A stretch of DNA of 64,000 nucleotides, from positions 967,061 through 1,031,060 of the forward strand of contig NZ_JAODIW010000006.1 of the NCBI RefSeq assembly GCF_026586625.1, given 5' to 3'. The stretch is from Halobium salinum (lineage in GTDB: Archaea > Halobacteriota > Halobacteria > Halobacteriales > Haloferacaceae). Within the stretch, counting starts at the first letter, position 1. Each line of letters begins with the position of its first letter. The position numbers and the translations under genes are program-made. This document shows, piece by piece, positions 11,701 through 19,884 of this stretch. The notes under the pieces were generated by a model. It made no database searches. It was not told where the DNA came from and saw nothing but the letters and a program-made list of their open reading frames with translations.

Positions 11701-12110
11701 CCAGCGGGTCGGTGCAGTGGCGCTCCGACAACTACCGCTTCGCCGGCGACATCACGTCCTTCGAAGTCGACGGGCCGGTCGACCTGTGGGTCGACGGCGA
11801 GAAGCGCGACCCCGCCGAGTTCGGCGCCGACGACTCGGGCTCCGGCGGCGACGCGGGCACCTACGACCGCGAGATGTCGATTCTCGGGACGGGTGACGAC
11901 GCGGACTACGACTTCACCGTCTCCGGCGACCTCCGAGCGACCGACAACACGGAGTCGGACGACTCGGTGAGCGGCTCGTCGGGCTCCGGTTCGGTGCGCT
12001 GGTACTCCGACAACTACCAGTTCTCGGGCACCGTCACCGACTTCTCGGTCGACGGCCGGGTCGAGGTGTGGATAGACGGCGAGAAGTACGACCCCGCGTA
12101 CCTCGGCTGA
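8787..12110 (+). CDS. Tat-exported right-handed beta-helix protein with five C-terminal beta-modules
   Basis: 1107 residues. A Tat leader (GRRRFLQLSGFAAG, residues ~20-33) precedes a parallel beta-helix/pectate-lyase-like region (~50-620) with repeated short strands (VTWDNVTARHA, VRDCSLVGVGQ). Gly/Ser/Asp linkers then separate five related modules at roughly 646-731, 747-831, 829-912, 932-1013 and 1026-1107. Each begins with (V/I)VGTG-type text (the third is the most divergent, VVGEDG) and ends with a WVDGE-like element; four of the five share a SDNYxFxG core, the third having YSDGYTFTG instead. The export signal, beta-helix and adhesive-looking repeats suggest a polysaccharide-binding or -degrading surface protein. 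No catalytic residues were identifiable by eye. There is no C-terminal sorting signal; the protein ends in DPAYLG. Confidence 0.85.
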   Translation: MSGTNDTRDGESGDEQTNYGRRRFLQLSGFAAGTAALAGAGSESAAAAGRTWDVRDVMAANGWDADRALDEVVGWADPGDTVRFRDGEYEISRSHHIGKSLTITGTDGARLVRTTEHIGIRFVGDGLTGDWAETTGDVPRGSTSVPVDASALNVAPGDYVQIRAGDYHDAGSDGGTNEFAVELAEVTGVGSGAIEVAEGTRFAYDSWNGQVERVDLLAGPRIEGLTMVGDNNDPDIDYMSRREYTRDMFEMQWVRDGVFADSTVENYFSAGFYFFDCKNVTWDNVTARHAQSKGPGKGEPLKAEHCTGVTALSTTTVDCRRGVDVGQGTTDVLVKNPTVRDCSLVGVGQHPNTDEFRAGTVRIEGGDIETVSTGISHADGDTTVVGTRVTTGATGLAIEGANFEARDVTIVGKAEGGSGPAVKVKDDASNVSVQGTVRDEGNTFRNAAVVIHPEEDISNLDFDLDITSDNRFYAFDMNGVTVADVAVDGALRSSPDNTDIAVHATYRDSGVIDGLDFGADIWNHGGSGICLLRGDAVRRVRVHDATLEVGGDYGVWIGYDLQSQQQTLVENCVVRGAETRSLAFDGDGSVYVTGNQLDDGMRAARGIDVYRESYDYGGGDDGSSGSGSGDGSDADDGSGSSGSGGDKTLAVVGTGDPTEYEFVVTADLVRGDNTESGDLVDGVDATGTVQWRSDNYHFSGDLEAFTVRSGDEDVDIWVEGAKYAPSDFPEVGSSGSSGSGSGDAGTYDREMAIVGTGDDVSYDFTVSGDLRATDNVESGDSVSGSSASGSVQWRSDNYQFSGEFTEFTADGPVAVWINGERYDPVDLGQEWHTLTVVGEDGVVDYKFSVSGGVKPTGTLEDSDTVLDGGGAGVVGNGYSDGYTFTGDLTDFTVTEGDVATVSVLVDGEAVTVGDAGSGGSGGSGGSTDDGSYDRELSVVGTGEDATYRFTVADGVGPTDNTESGDGVSDTTASGSVQWRSDNYRFAGDITSFEVDGPVDLWVDGEKRDPAEFGADDSGSGGDAGTYDREMSILGTGDDADYDFTVSGDLRATDNTESDDSVSGSSGSGSVRWYSDNYQFSGTVTDFSVDGRVEVWIDGEKYDPAYLG
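10723..12107 (+). repeat. Five tandem ~85-aa protein modules encoded in the beta-helix gene
   Basis: The 3' third of the gene encodes five copies of one module joined by Ser/Gly/Asp linkers. DNA similarity is highest between the second and fifth copies, which share the strings TFxVSGDLRATDN and VSGSSxSGSV; the third copy is the most divergent and lacks the VQWRSDNY core. Module starts fall near 10723, 11023, 11272, 11578 and 11860. The pattern fits duplication of a beta-sandwich unit. The same module is familiar at the ends of other haloarchaeal exported polysaccharide-active proteins (recalled, not searched). Confidence 0.75.
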
Positions 12111-12246
12111 GGACCGGGTCGTCGTTCTCCAGATTCGGTTTTCGGCTCCGCGTTTCCGGGTAGCGTCCCTCGACAGTGGGCACGCCGCGCCTACGGCTCG
12201 CCGGTCCGGCGCTCTCGCAGGCGTGAGAACGCGGCCTCGGCGCCGC

Positions 12247-14790
12247 TCAGGGCTGGCCGTCGGTGAACGTCCCTTCCAGGTCGACGCTGGGTTCGCGAGC
12301 CGGCTCGCGGCGGGTGTGCTCCGTGAGCGGCTCTTCCTCCGGCACCGACTCCTTCGCGCGGTGCATCAGCCGGCGGTGGGTGTTGACGACGGGGTCGCCC
12401 TCCTCGGGGCGGCACTGTTCGTAGTTTCCGTCCTCGTCCATCACCCAGCGCTTGCGGTTGTCGGAGAGCATCGTGTCGAGGACGAACTCCAGCTCCGCGC
12501 GGATGTCGGGGTCCTCGACGGGGGTGACGGCCTCCACGCGCCGGTCGAGGTTCCGCGTCATCCAGTCGGCCGACCCGAGGTAGTACTCGGGGTCGGCCTC
12601 GTCGCCGACTTCGCCGGCTTCGCCGGCTTCGTCGGTTGCTTGGGGGGTCTTCGACCCCCCGCCGTTCTCGAAGTAGTAGATGCGCGAGTGTTCGAGGAAC
12701 CGGCCGACGACGCTCGACACGGAGACGGTGTCGCTCACGCCCTCGATGCCGGGCCTGAGTCGACAGATGCCCCGCACGACGAGGTCGACCTCGACCCCGG
12801 CCATCGAGGCCTCGTACAGCTTCTTCACCATCTCCGGGTCCTCGAGGGAGTTCAGCTTCGCGACGATGCGGGCGTCCCGGCCGGCGCGTGCGTGTTCGGC
12901 CTCGCGGTCGACGAGCCGGCTGAACCGGTCGCGCATGTTCTCGGGCCCGACGAGCAGCTTGCGGTACTGCTCGTGGAGCGAGTGGCCCGTGAAGTAGTTG
13001 AACAGCTTCACCAGGTCCTGACCGATGTCGCGGTCCGCGGTCAGGAGCCCGAGGTCGACGTACGTCTTCGCCGTCTCGGAGTGGTAGTTGCCGGTGGCGA
13101 CGTGCGAGTACAGCTGGACCTCGTCACCCTCGTCGCGGACGACGAGGGCGGTCTTGCTGTGAGTCTTCAGTCCGATGGTGCCGTAGGCGACGTGGATGCC
13201 CTCCTCCTCCAGGCGCTTGACCCAGCGGAGGTTGTTCTCCTCGTCGAAGCGCGCCTTCAGCTCGACCATCACCGCGACCTGCTTCCCGTTCCGGGCGGCC
13301 TCGATGAGGCTCTCGATGACCTGCGAGTCGCTCGCGGTCCGGTAGATGGCCGCCTTGATGGCGAGCACGTCCGGGTCGTTGACGGCGGCGTCGAGGAACG
13401 TCTGGACCGTGTTGGTGAACGAGTGGTACGGGTGGTGGACGAGCACGTCGCCGCGGCGAATCTCGTCGAACAGCTCGTCGGGGCGGTCGGGGTCGAGGTT
13501 CGCAAAGCGCGGGTGGACCTGCGGCGTCCACGGGTCGAGTTTCAGGTCCGCGCGGTCGAGCCCGACGAGGTCGAACAGGTCCTTGTAGTCGAGCAGGCCC
13601 GACCGGTCGTACACCTCGGCCTCGTCGACGCCGAGCTGGTCGACGAGCAGTTCCCGCACCTCGGGCGGCATGTCGTCGTCCACCTCTAGGCGGACGACGG
13701 TGGCGAACCGGCGCTGGCGGAGCACGTCCTCTATCATCTCGATGAGCCCCTCCGCGACCTCCTCGTTGCGCCGGACCTCGGCGTTGCGCGTCACCCGGAA
13801 CAGCGAGGTGTCCACGACCTCGACGTTCGGAAAGAGGAGGTCGAGGTTCGCCTCGACGACCTGCTCCAGCGGGACGAGCGTCGCCGACTCCCGCCCCTCG
13901 ACGCGCGCACCCGGGTCGTCGGCGTCGACGAACCGCGGGCGGTTCTTCGGAATCTTCACCCGCGAGAACTTCGTCTCGTCGGGCTCGCCGTCGCCGTCCT
14001 CGTCGCCTCGCGTCAACACCGCGAGCGAGAGCGAGAGGTTCGAGATGAACGGGAACGGGTGCGCGGGGTCGAAGGTGAGGGGGGTCAGCGTCGGCAGCAC
14101 CGAGGACTCGAAGTACTCTCTGAGCGCCGCCCGCTGGTCGTCGTCCACCGCGTCGTGGTCGACGATGCGAACCCCCGCCTCGGCGAGCGCCGGCCGCACG
14201 GCGTTCTCGAAGCAGTCCGCCTGGTCGCGGAACAGTCCGCGGCTCTCCTCCAGAATCTCGGCCCACTGCTCCTCGGGCGTCCGGCCGTCGGGCGTCAGCT
14301 CGGTGACCCCGGCGTCCATCTGCTGTTTCAGCCCCCCCACCCGCTTCATGAAGAACTCGTCCATGTTCTGAGTGAAGATGGCGAGAAACTTCGTGCGCTC
14401 GAGCAGGGGGTTTCGCTCGTCGAGCGCCTCGTGGAGCACCCGCCGCTGGAAGGCGAGTTCGCTCAGCTCGCGGTTGAGGTAGTATCGTGGGTCGTCGAGG
14501 TCGACGGGCTCGTCGTCGACAGTGTCGGTGTCGACGTGCTCGTTGTCGACGATGTCGGTGTCGACGGGGGCGTCGTCGGTGTCGGTGGCGGCGGGTTCGG
14601 GCTCGGTGGCTCCGTCGCCGCCGTTCGAATCGACGGCGTCGGCGTCGACCGGTTCCGTTCTCGACTCCGTCTCGGCAGGGGACGACTCCGACTCCGTCTC
14701 GGAGGCGTCACCCCCGTCCGGCTCCGTCCGGTCGTCGGCTCCGTCCGTCGACTCGCCGCTCATGTCGTCGGGAAGGTGCCCGTCGCTCAT
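12247..14790 (-). CDS. ppk1: Polyphosphate kinase 1
   Basis: 847 residues. It makes polyphosphate reversibly from ATP. The N-domain opens with the conserved YYLNRELSELAFQRRVLHEA and FFMKRVGGLKQQ. The catalytic domain carries the HxK motif KTHSK with the phospho-accepting His (~545) and the second active-site His in FLEHSRIYYF (~698), followed by GSADWMTRNLDRRVE. About 85 acidic, Asp/Thr-rich residues precede the first conserved block, a haloarchaeal extension; a second ATG nine codons in (MSGEST) is an alternative start. The start lies 4 bases after the stop of the phosphatase gene, so the two form an operon. Confidence 0.96.
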   Translation of the reverse strand: MSDGHLPDDMSGESTDGADDRTEPDGGDASETESESSPAETESRTEPVDADAVDSNGGDGATEPEPAATDTDDAPVDTDIVDNEHVDTDTVDDEPVDLDDPRYYLNRELSELAFQRRVLHEALDERNPLLERTKFLAIFTQNMDEFFMKRVGGLKQQMDAGVTELTPDGRTPEEQWAEILEESRGLFRDQADCFENAVRPALAEAGVRIVDHDAVDDDQRAALREYFESSVLPTLTPLTFDPAHPFPFISNLSLSLAVLTRGDEDGDGEPDETKFSRVKIPKNRPRFVDADDPGARVEGRESATLVPLEQVVEANLDLLFPNVEVVDTSLFRVTRNAEVRRNEEVAEGLIEMIEDVLRQRRFATVVRLEVDDDMPPEVRELLVDQLGVDEAEVYDRSGLLDYKDLFDLVGLDRADLKLDPWTPQVHPRFANLDPDRPDELFDEIRRGDVLVHHPYHSFTNTVQTFLDAAVNDPDVLAIKAAIYRTASDSQVIESLIEAARNGKQVAVMVELKARFDEENNLRWVKRLEEEGIHVAYGTIGLKTHSKTALVVRDEGDEVQLYSHVATGNYHSETAKTYVDLGLLTADRDIGQDLVKLFNYFTGHSLHEQYRKLLVGPENMRDRFSRLVDREAEHARAGRDARIVAKLNSLEDPEMVKKLYEASMAGVEVDLVVRGICRLRPGIEGVSDTVSVSSVVGRFLEHSRIYYFENGGGSKTPQATDEAGEAGEVGDEADPEYYLGSADWMTRNLDRRVEAVTPVEDPDIRAELEFVLDTMLSDNRKRWVMDEDGNYEQCRPEEGDPVVNTHRRLMHRAKESVPEEEPLTEHTRREPAREPSVDLEGTFTDGQP

Positions 14791-14794
14791 GAAC

Positions 14795-15487
14795 CTACGC
14801 CAGCGGCGCCGGCGCGATGAACTTCTCGGGGTCGCGGTGTTCGACCGTGCGGTCGGTGTCGACGGTCACGAGTTCGTCCCGGCGCCAGTCGTAGGCGGTG
14901 AGCTCCCCGCCGTAGACGCAGCCGGTGTCGAGGCCGACGGCGTACTCGCGGACGACCGGCTCCTCGAGGACGGTGTGGCCGAAGAAGACGCGGTCGGGCC
15001 CGTCGTAGCGGTCGAACCAGAACGGCGGCTGGTAGCTGGCGTCGGGCACCATCGACCGGACGTTCTGGAGGTCGTCGACGGTGTGCTCGTCGAGCGGCTT
15101 TCGCGGGTCGACGCCGGCGTGGGTGACGAGCGTTCCTTCCCAAGAGATGGCGACCGGGAGCGAAGCGAGCCACTCCTTGTCGGCCTCCGTGAGGTCGTCC
15201 GGGTCCTTGTTCCCGCGGAGAATCTTCTCCTCGTTGTTGCCGCGGACGCTGAGCATGTTGTCCGCGGAGCGCACGAGGTCGACGACGCCGTGGTTGTCCG
15301 GGCCCTTCCGGACGAGGTCGCCGACGAAGACGACCAAGTCGTCCGCTCCGGGGTCGAGGTCGTCGAGTAGCGCCTCGAGCTCCCGCAGACAGCCGTGTAC
15401 GTCGCCGACGACGTACACGTCGTTCCACTCGTCGATGTCGACGCGTCGGTGGTAGGCTTCGATGTCGTCGCTGAAACGAGGAGTCAT
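14795..15487 (-). CDS. PPP-family metallophosphatase (ApaH/PP1-like) with atypical GNNE motif
   Basis: 230 residues. PPP signature blocks are in order: G28-D-V-H-G32, GDLVRKGP (~55-62), G83-N-N-E86, THAG and GHT, then a C-terminal DTGCVYGG. These bind two metal ions and hydrolyse phosphoesters. Canonical enzymes have GNHE/GNHD; here position 85 is Asn, so the usual catalytic His is missing. Ap4A/dinucleotide hydrolase or protein phosphatase activity are both possible, and the substitution may alter the mechanism. It lies 4 bases upstream of ppk1, suggesting a role linked to polyphosphate or nucleotide stress metabolism. Confidence 0.85.
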   Translation of the reverse strand: MTPRFSDDIEAYHRRVDIDEWNDVYVVGDVHGCLRELEALLDDLDPGADDLVVFVGDLVRKGPDNHGVVDLVRSADNMLSVRGNNEEKILRGNKDPDDLTEADKEWLASLPVAISWEGTLVTHAGVDPRKPLDEHTVDDLQNVRSMVPDASYQPPFWFDRYDGPDRVFFGHTVLEEPVVREYAVGLDTGCVYGGELTAYDWRRDELVTVDTDRTVEHRDPEKFIAPAPLA

Positions 15488-15520
15488 GCTGTGCTGTCGA
15501 TAGGTGACGTGCTCGAGCCG

Positions 15521-15528
15521 GATAAACC
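15521..15528 (-). promoter_or_regulatory. TATA-like element for the phosphatase-ppk1 operon
   Basis: On the minus strand this reads GGTTTATC, 34-41 bases before the ATG at 15487. It is the only AT-rich element in the upstream 100 bases apart from a CTATATAG near 15551-15558, which could be an alternative or upstream promoter. Confidence 0.4.
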
Positions 15529-15678
15529 GTTGCTAAGAGGGTTCCCGACCGCTATATAGACGTAGGGAGCGATATTCAGGTCCACGCCGGCAGGGGGGCG
15601 CGTCGGGCACCACGGCCGGCCTCACCGTCGCCTCGGCTCACCCCTACTCGGCCCACCGCCACCCGCCGTCAGTTGGCG

Positions 15679-16365
15679 TCACTCGCCGGTCTCCGACGCT
15701 GCTTCCCCGTCGTCGTCCGTGCCCGACTGGAGGGTGTGTTCGACCAGGGTCTTCATCCCCCGTCGCAGTCGCTGTGAAGCGGCCGTATCGGAGACGCCCA
15801 GGCTCGCTCCCAGCTCCTGGAGGTCGGCCTTCCGGGGGACCTCGAGGTAGCCAGCCCGCACCGCTTCGAGGAGCGCATCGCGCTGTGGCTCGGTCAGGCC
15901 GTACTCCTGGCGCCCGTGCTCGGTCGTGCGTTCCTCGTACAGGCGTCGGACCGTCGGGTCTGTGCCCTTGGCCCTGCAGGCGTCGAAGAAACGGTCGACC
16001 GCACCGCGGGTCGGGAATTTCACGCGGAACTCCCACCCCCGGTCGGTGCCGACGAGTTTCTGGACGATGCCGCCGACCTCGACGAGGTGTCGGTAGACGC
16101 TGGCGTCGACGCCATCGCTTCCGAGTTCGACCTGGAACAGCCGGCGGTTGCCGACGTCGGTGAGGGGTTCGACACGCAGCACCGTGGGGTCCGATGCGAG
16201 GTCGGCACCGAAGGCGTCGAGGTCGCCACCGGTCGCCCACACGAGCGCCCGGAGACGGTCGCCGTCGACGGCGTTCGAGCGCTCCCACTCGACGGTCGTC
16301 TCCGGGTTCCGGGCGAACGACTGCTCGAAGATGGTCGGGTCGGTTCGGAACTCGACGATGATCAT
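15679..16365 (-). CDS. Bat-type (bacterioopsin-activator) HTH transcription regulator
   Basis: 228 residues. The C-terminus has the HTH_10 domain of haloarchaeal Bat regulators: YGLTEPQRDALLEAVRAGY, then VPRKADLQELGASLGVSD and SQRLRRGM. The N-terminal ~150 residues form the sensory half usual for this family, and no PAS domain is evident. These regulators are numerous in haloarchaea and bind promoter regions; the target genes here cannot be deduced. The start at 16363-16365 (MIIVEFRTD) is followed by uninterrupted conserved sequence. It stands alone between ppc and the phosphatase operon on the same strand. Confidence 0.9.
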   Translation of the reverse strand: MIIVEFRTDPTIFEQSFARNPETTVEWERSNAVDGDRLRALVWATGGDLDAFGADLASDPTVLRVEPLTDVGNRRLFQVELGSDGVDASVYRHLVEVGGIVQKLVGTDRGWEFRVKFPTRGAVDRFFDACRAKGTDPTVRRLYEERTTEHGRQEYGLTEPQRDALLEAVRAGYLEVPRKADLQELGASLGVSDTAASQRLRRGMKTLVEHTLQSGTDDDGEAASETGE

Positions 16366-16521
16366 GGTTCGGTCGCCCAGCCGCTCACCTCCCTTCGGGA
16401 CCGCACGACCTGGCTCCCCGGCGAACGTGGCTTTTTCATTACATTAATCATGTAGTTGGTGTCGCGAGTGCGGGACATGAAGCTTGTGCCTCGGGGTCCC
16501 GACGCCCCTCGACGCACGGAC
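16366..16521 (-). promoter_or_regulatory. Upstream region of the Bat-type regulator
   Basis: 156 bases between the ppc stop and the regulator start. The AT-rich core at ~16432-16455 contains a small inverted repeat, ACAT-TAATC-ATGT (16441-16453), and a run of As on the minus strand (TGAAAAAGCC). This is the best promoter/operator candidate; it lies 70-90 bases upstream of the start codon, implying a short transcribed leader. Confidence 0.35.
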
Positions 16522-19269
16522 TTAGCCGGTGTTCTTCATCCCCGCGGCGATACCCTTCACCGTGAGCCGGAGCGTCCGCTCCTCTTCGGGGGTCCGGTGA
16601 GTCTGTCCGAGCAGATGGGTCTGGAGCAGGTTCAGCGGGTCGACGTACGGGTTGCGCCGGCGGAGGCTCTCACCGAGCCACTCGCGCTTGAGGAGCCGGC
16701 GGCGGCCGCTGACCGAGAGGACGCGCTCGACGGCGGTCTCGTACTCGTCGCGGATGCGCGGGAAGAACCGCTCGCGCAACTCCTCGGGGGCGAGCGCGGC
16801 GTACTCCTCGGCGATCTCCATCTCGGTCCGCGCCAGCGACAGCGCGGCGTTGTCGAGCGTGGTGCGGAAGAAGGGCCACCCCTCGTACATCTCCTTCAGG
16901 GTCTCCTCGTCGCCGCCGCCGTCGAGGTAGGCCTCCATCCCGGACGCCAGGGAGTACCACCCCGGGAGGATACAGCGGGACTGCGTCCACGAGAACACCC
17001 ACGGGATGGCCCGGAGGTCCTCGACCGTGCGCTCGCCGGAGCGCGAGGCCGGCCGGGAGCCGAGGTTGAGGTCCTCGATGACGGTGATGGGCGTCGCCTG
17101 CTCGAAGTAGGGGACGAACCCCTCCGTGTTCAGTAGGTCCCGGTACTCCGAGCGGGCGGCCTCCGCCATCGTCTCCATCGCGTCGGTCCACTCCTCGGGA
17201 ACGGACTCGCCGTGCTCCCGAATCGAGCGGTAGCGCGCTCGAATCTGGGCGTCCAGCATCTGTTCGAGGTTACGCTCCGCGATGCGTGGGTTCGCGTACT
17301 TCTCGGCGATGGCCTCCCCCTGCTCGGTGAACTTGATCTGGCCCGTCACCGTCTCGCTGGGCAGCGCGAGCATCGCCTCGTTCATCGGCCCGCCGCCGCG
17401 GGAGATGGAGCCGCCGCGGCCGTGGAACAGCCGCATCGTCACGTCGTGGTCGTCACAGATGTCCGCCAGGCGGCGCTGGTTCTTGTGGAGGTCCCAGCCG
17501 GCCGCGAGCGGGCCGTTCTCCTTGTTCGAGTCGGAGTAGCCGAGCATTATCTCCTGGACGCCGTTCCTGGCCTCCAGCGCGGCGGCGTACGCCTCGTTCT
17601 CGAACAGGTCGCCCATGATGCGACGGGCGCCCTTCAGCGCGCGCTCGGTCTCGAGCAGGGGCACCACGTCGATGCCGCAGTGCTCCGGCAGGGAGACGAC
17701 ACCGGCCTGGTCGGCGAGGAACAGCACTTCGAGCACGTGGCTCGGCTCGTCCGTCATCGAGATGCAGTAGGTGTCGATGGCGGCGACGCCGTACTCGCGC
17801 TGCCACTCGCCGAGGTTGGCGAACAGCTCACAGACGCGGCCGGCAGTGTCCGACACGTCGCCCGGCTCCTCGATGTCGAACACGGGCTCGTCCTGCAGAA
17901 TCGCCTCCGTGAGAAAGTCGACGCGCTCCGCCTCGTCCATCGCGCGGTAGTCCACGTCCTCGCCCTCCAGCGCCTCGGCGATGGCGAGGGTGTGGTTCTC
18001 CTGGTGGTCGCGGAGGTCGAGGCTCGCGAGCGCGAAGCCGAACGTGTCGACCTGCCGAATCAGCGGGCTGAGGTAGGTGTCGACGACGTTGCCGGCGCCG
18101 TTCCCCCGGAGGCTCGACGCCAGCGCCTCCAGGTCGTCGATGAGTTCGCCGTGGTCGGCGTAGCCGCCGGGGCGCACGTCCTCGACGCGCTCGACGCGCT
18201 CGCGCATCAGTTTGAGCTTCTGACGGTACGGCTCGTCCGGGTAGCGTTCCGCGGCCGACTCGGCGACGGCCGGGAGCCGGTCGCGGTCGGCGGCCAGCGA
18301 GTCCTCGAAGGCGTCGCCCACGTCGAGGCGCTCGCCGTCCTGACTCAGCACGCCCGAGAGACGCTTCAGGGCGGTGCGGTACTTCTCCAGGACGACCGAG
18401 CGCTGGCGGGCGAGCGTGTCGTCGGTCACTTCCGGGGTGACGTACGGGTTGCCGTCGCGGTCGCTGCCGGCCCACGAGCGGAACTCGAACAGCTTGGGCA
18501 CGTCGACCTCCGGATACTCCTCGGCGACTATCTCCTCTAACTCCTTGTACACCTCGCCGACCACGTCGAACAGGGTGTTCTCGAGGTACCACTGGACGTT
18601 CCGGGCTTCGTCCTGTGGCTCCGGTCGGCGGTTCCGCACTTGGGGGGTCTGCCAGAGGCTCGTCACCTCGGCGTCGACGGCGTCCCAGACGTGCCCGGAC
18701 TCCCGGTCGGTGAGCCGACGCTCGTCGAGGGTCTCGACGTGCTCGGCGATGGAGCGGAGCTTCGCCTTCACCGTCTTCCGGCGTGCCTCCGTCGGGTGGG
18801 CGGTGAACGTCGGCTCGACGAGCGTGTCGTCGAGTAACTGCTGGACGACCTCGGCGTCGACGTGGCCGTCTTCGCGCTCCGGCGGGAGCGAGTCGGCGTC
18901 CTCGTCGTCCCCGACCCCCTCGCCGGCGAGGTCGGCGACGGTCTTGTCGAGGCTGTCGGCGAGCGTCCCCTCCTGTGAGGCCCGCCGCACCGCCCGCACC
19001 CGCTCGCGCTCCTCGGCGAGGTTGATGAGTTCGAAGTAGGAGGTGAACGCGCGGGCGACGACGGTCTCGTCGTCGGGGTCGAGCCCGTCGAGCACCTCGT
19101 GGAGCGGGTCGCGCGACGGCGCGGAGCCCTCGCGGTAGGCGATGGCGGCCGTCCGGAGCTCCTCGACCGTCTCGAAGTCGGCCGTCGAGGTCTGTTCTTC
19201 GAGTACGTCCCCCAGCAACGCACCCAGTTCACGGACGTCCTGTCGGACCGTCCGGTTGTGGAGTTGCAT
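16522..19269 (-). CDS. ppc: Phosphoenolpyruvate carboxylase (bacterial type)
   Basis: 915 residues. It carboxylates PEP to oxaloacetate, replenishing the TCA cycle. Diagnostic motifs: FTAHPTEARRKTV (catalytic His and Arg), FRSWAGSDRDGNPYVT, MLGYSDSNKENG, FHGRGGSISRGGGP and the C-terminal MKNTG, which matches the Q/K-N-T-G end required for activity. ATG at 19267-19269 gives MQLHNRTVRQDV; an in-frame ATG seven codons earlier (MPSVRTT) is less likely because the residues are not family-like. Full length compared with the ~900-residue family. Divergent from the Rieske gene across a 615-base gap. Confidence 0.96.
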   Translation of the reverse strand: MQLHNRTVRQDVRELGALLGDVLEEQTSTADFETVEELRTAAIAYREGSAPSRDPLHEVLDGLDPDDETVVARAFTSYFELINLAEERERVRAVRRASQEGTLADSLDKTVADLAGEGVGDDEDADSLPPEREDGHVDAEVVQQLLDDTLVEPTFTAHPTEARRKTVKAKLRSIAEHVETLDERRLTDRESGHVWDAVDAEVTSLWQTPQVRNRRPEPQDEARNVQWYLENTLFDVVGEVYKELEEIVAEEYPEVDVPKLFEFRSWAGSDRDGNPYVTPEVTDDTLARQRSVVLEKYRTALKRLSGVLSQDGERLDVGDAFEDSLAADRDRLPAVAESAAERYPDEPYRQKLKLMRERVERVEDVRPGGYADHGELIDDLEALASSLRGNGAGNVVDTYLSPLIRQVDTFGFALASLDLRDHQENHTLAIAEALEGEDVDYRAMDEAERVDFLTEAILQDEPVFDIEEPGDVSDTAGRVCELFANLGEWQREYGVAAIDTYCISMTDEPSHVLEVLFLADQAGVVSLPEHCGIDVVPLLETERALKGARRIMGDLFENEAYAAALEARNGVQEIMLGYSDSNKENGPLAAGWDLHKNQRRLADICDDHDVTMRLFHGRGGSISRGGGPMNEAMLALPSETVTGQIKFTEQGEAIAEKYANPRIAERNLEQMLDAQIRARYRSIREHGESVPEEWTDAMETMAEAARSEYRDLLNTEGFVPYFEQATPITVIEDLNLGSRPASRSGERTVEDLRAIPWVFSWTQSRCILPGWYSLASGMEAYLDGGGDEETLKEMYEGWPFFRTTLDNAALSLARTEMEIAEEYAALAPEELRERFFPRIRDEYETAVERVLSVSGRRRLLKREWLGESLRRRNPYVDPLNLLQTHLLGQTHRTPEEERTLRLTVKGIAAGMKNTG

Positions 19270-19884
19270 AGTCGTGCGTACGGATGGCACGGGCTAAAAA
19301 CGAGGTATCCTTCGAAGTATTGCCTCGGGTGTGAGTCAATAATGATAGACGACGGGCGATAGACGGGGGACGGTGGGCGCGTCGGGTGGCCCGACGGGTG
19401 GCTGAGTCCGTCCGGCGCCGACACGACACCGACGTGGCGCCGGCGGAGCCCGTGGCGGCGGGTGTGGCGACCGATGGGGCGGTCGCCCGACGCAGTTCGG
19501 ATGACAGGCTGTGGTCCGTGGCTGGCGGACCGGCGGGACGACGGTCGGTGACCGACGGCGAAGCGGTCTCTGTAGACCCGCCAGTGCAGGGAGGGGGACA
19601 CGGGGTGAAGAAGGTCGCTAAGAGCGAACTATAGCGCTCCGGAGGACTGGTGACGGATCCGGACCGCCGCGCTCGCCGCCGACCGGCCGCCTCGGCGACC
19701 ACCGCGCCCGACCCGCCGTCGGAGCGGATGGCGCCGTCGCCGGGGCCGCGACGCCGTGACGCCGGTCCTCCGGTCCACGTGAGCGGCCGAGGCTACCGAA
19801 ATCGGCCGTGCTCGCCCCGAACGCCGGTCGAAGGTGGCCGGGGGTTTCGTCACCCTTTTTACCGGGCGCTCCCAGGTTCCGGAC
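19270..19884. other. 615-base divergent intergenic region without a convincing gene
   Basis: Between ppc (minus) and the Rieske gene (plus). An AT-rich block at 19298-19352 (minus strand CATTATTGACTC ... GGATACC) is the likely ppc promoter zone. A CCCTTTTTACC at 19852-19862 is the only AT-rich element near the Rieske start (23-33 bases before the ATG). The intervening 480 bases are GC-rich; an 82-codon plus-strand frame at 19386-19634 has no recognisable motif and mixed codon positions, so it is not called. Confidence 0.4.

Noticed and set aside
19386-19634. 82-codon plus-strand frame between ppc and the Rieske gene
   Set aside because: No motif, no ribosome-binding or TATA signal at the start, and codon positions do not show the local GC3 pattern.
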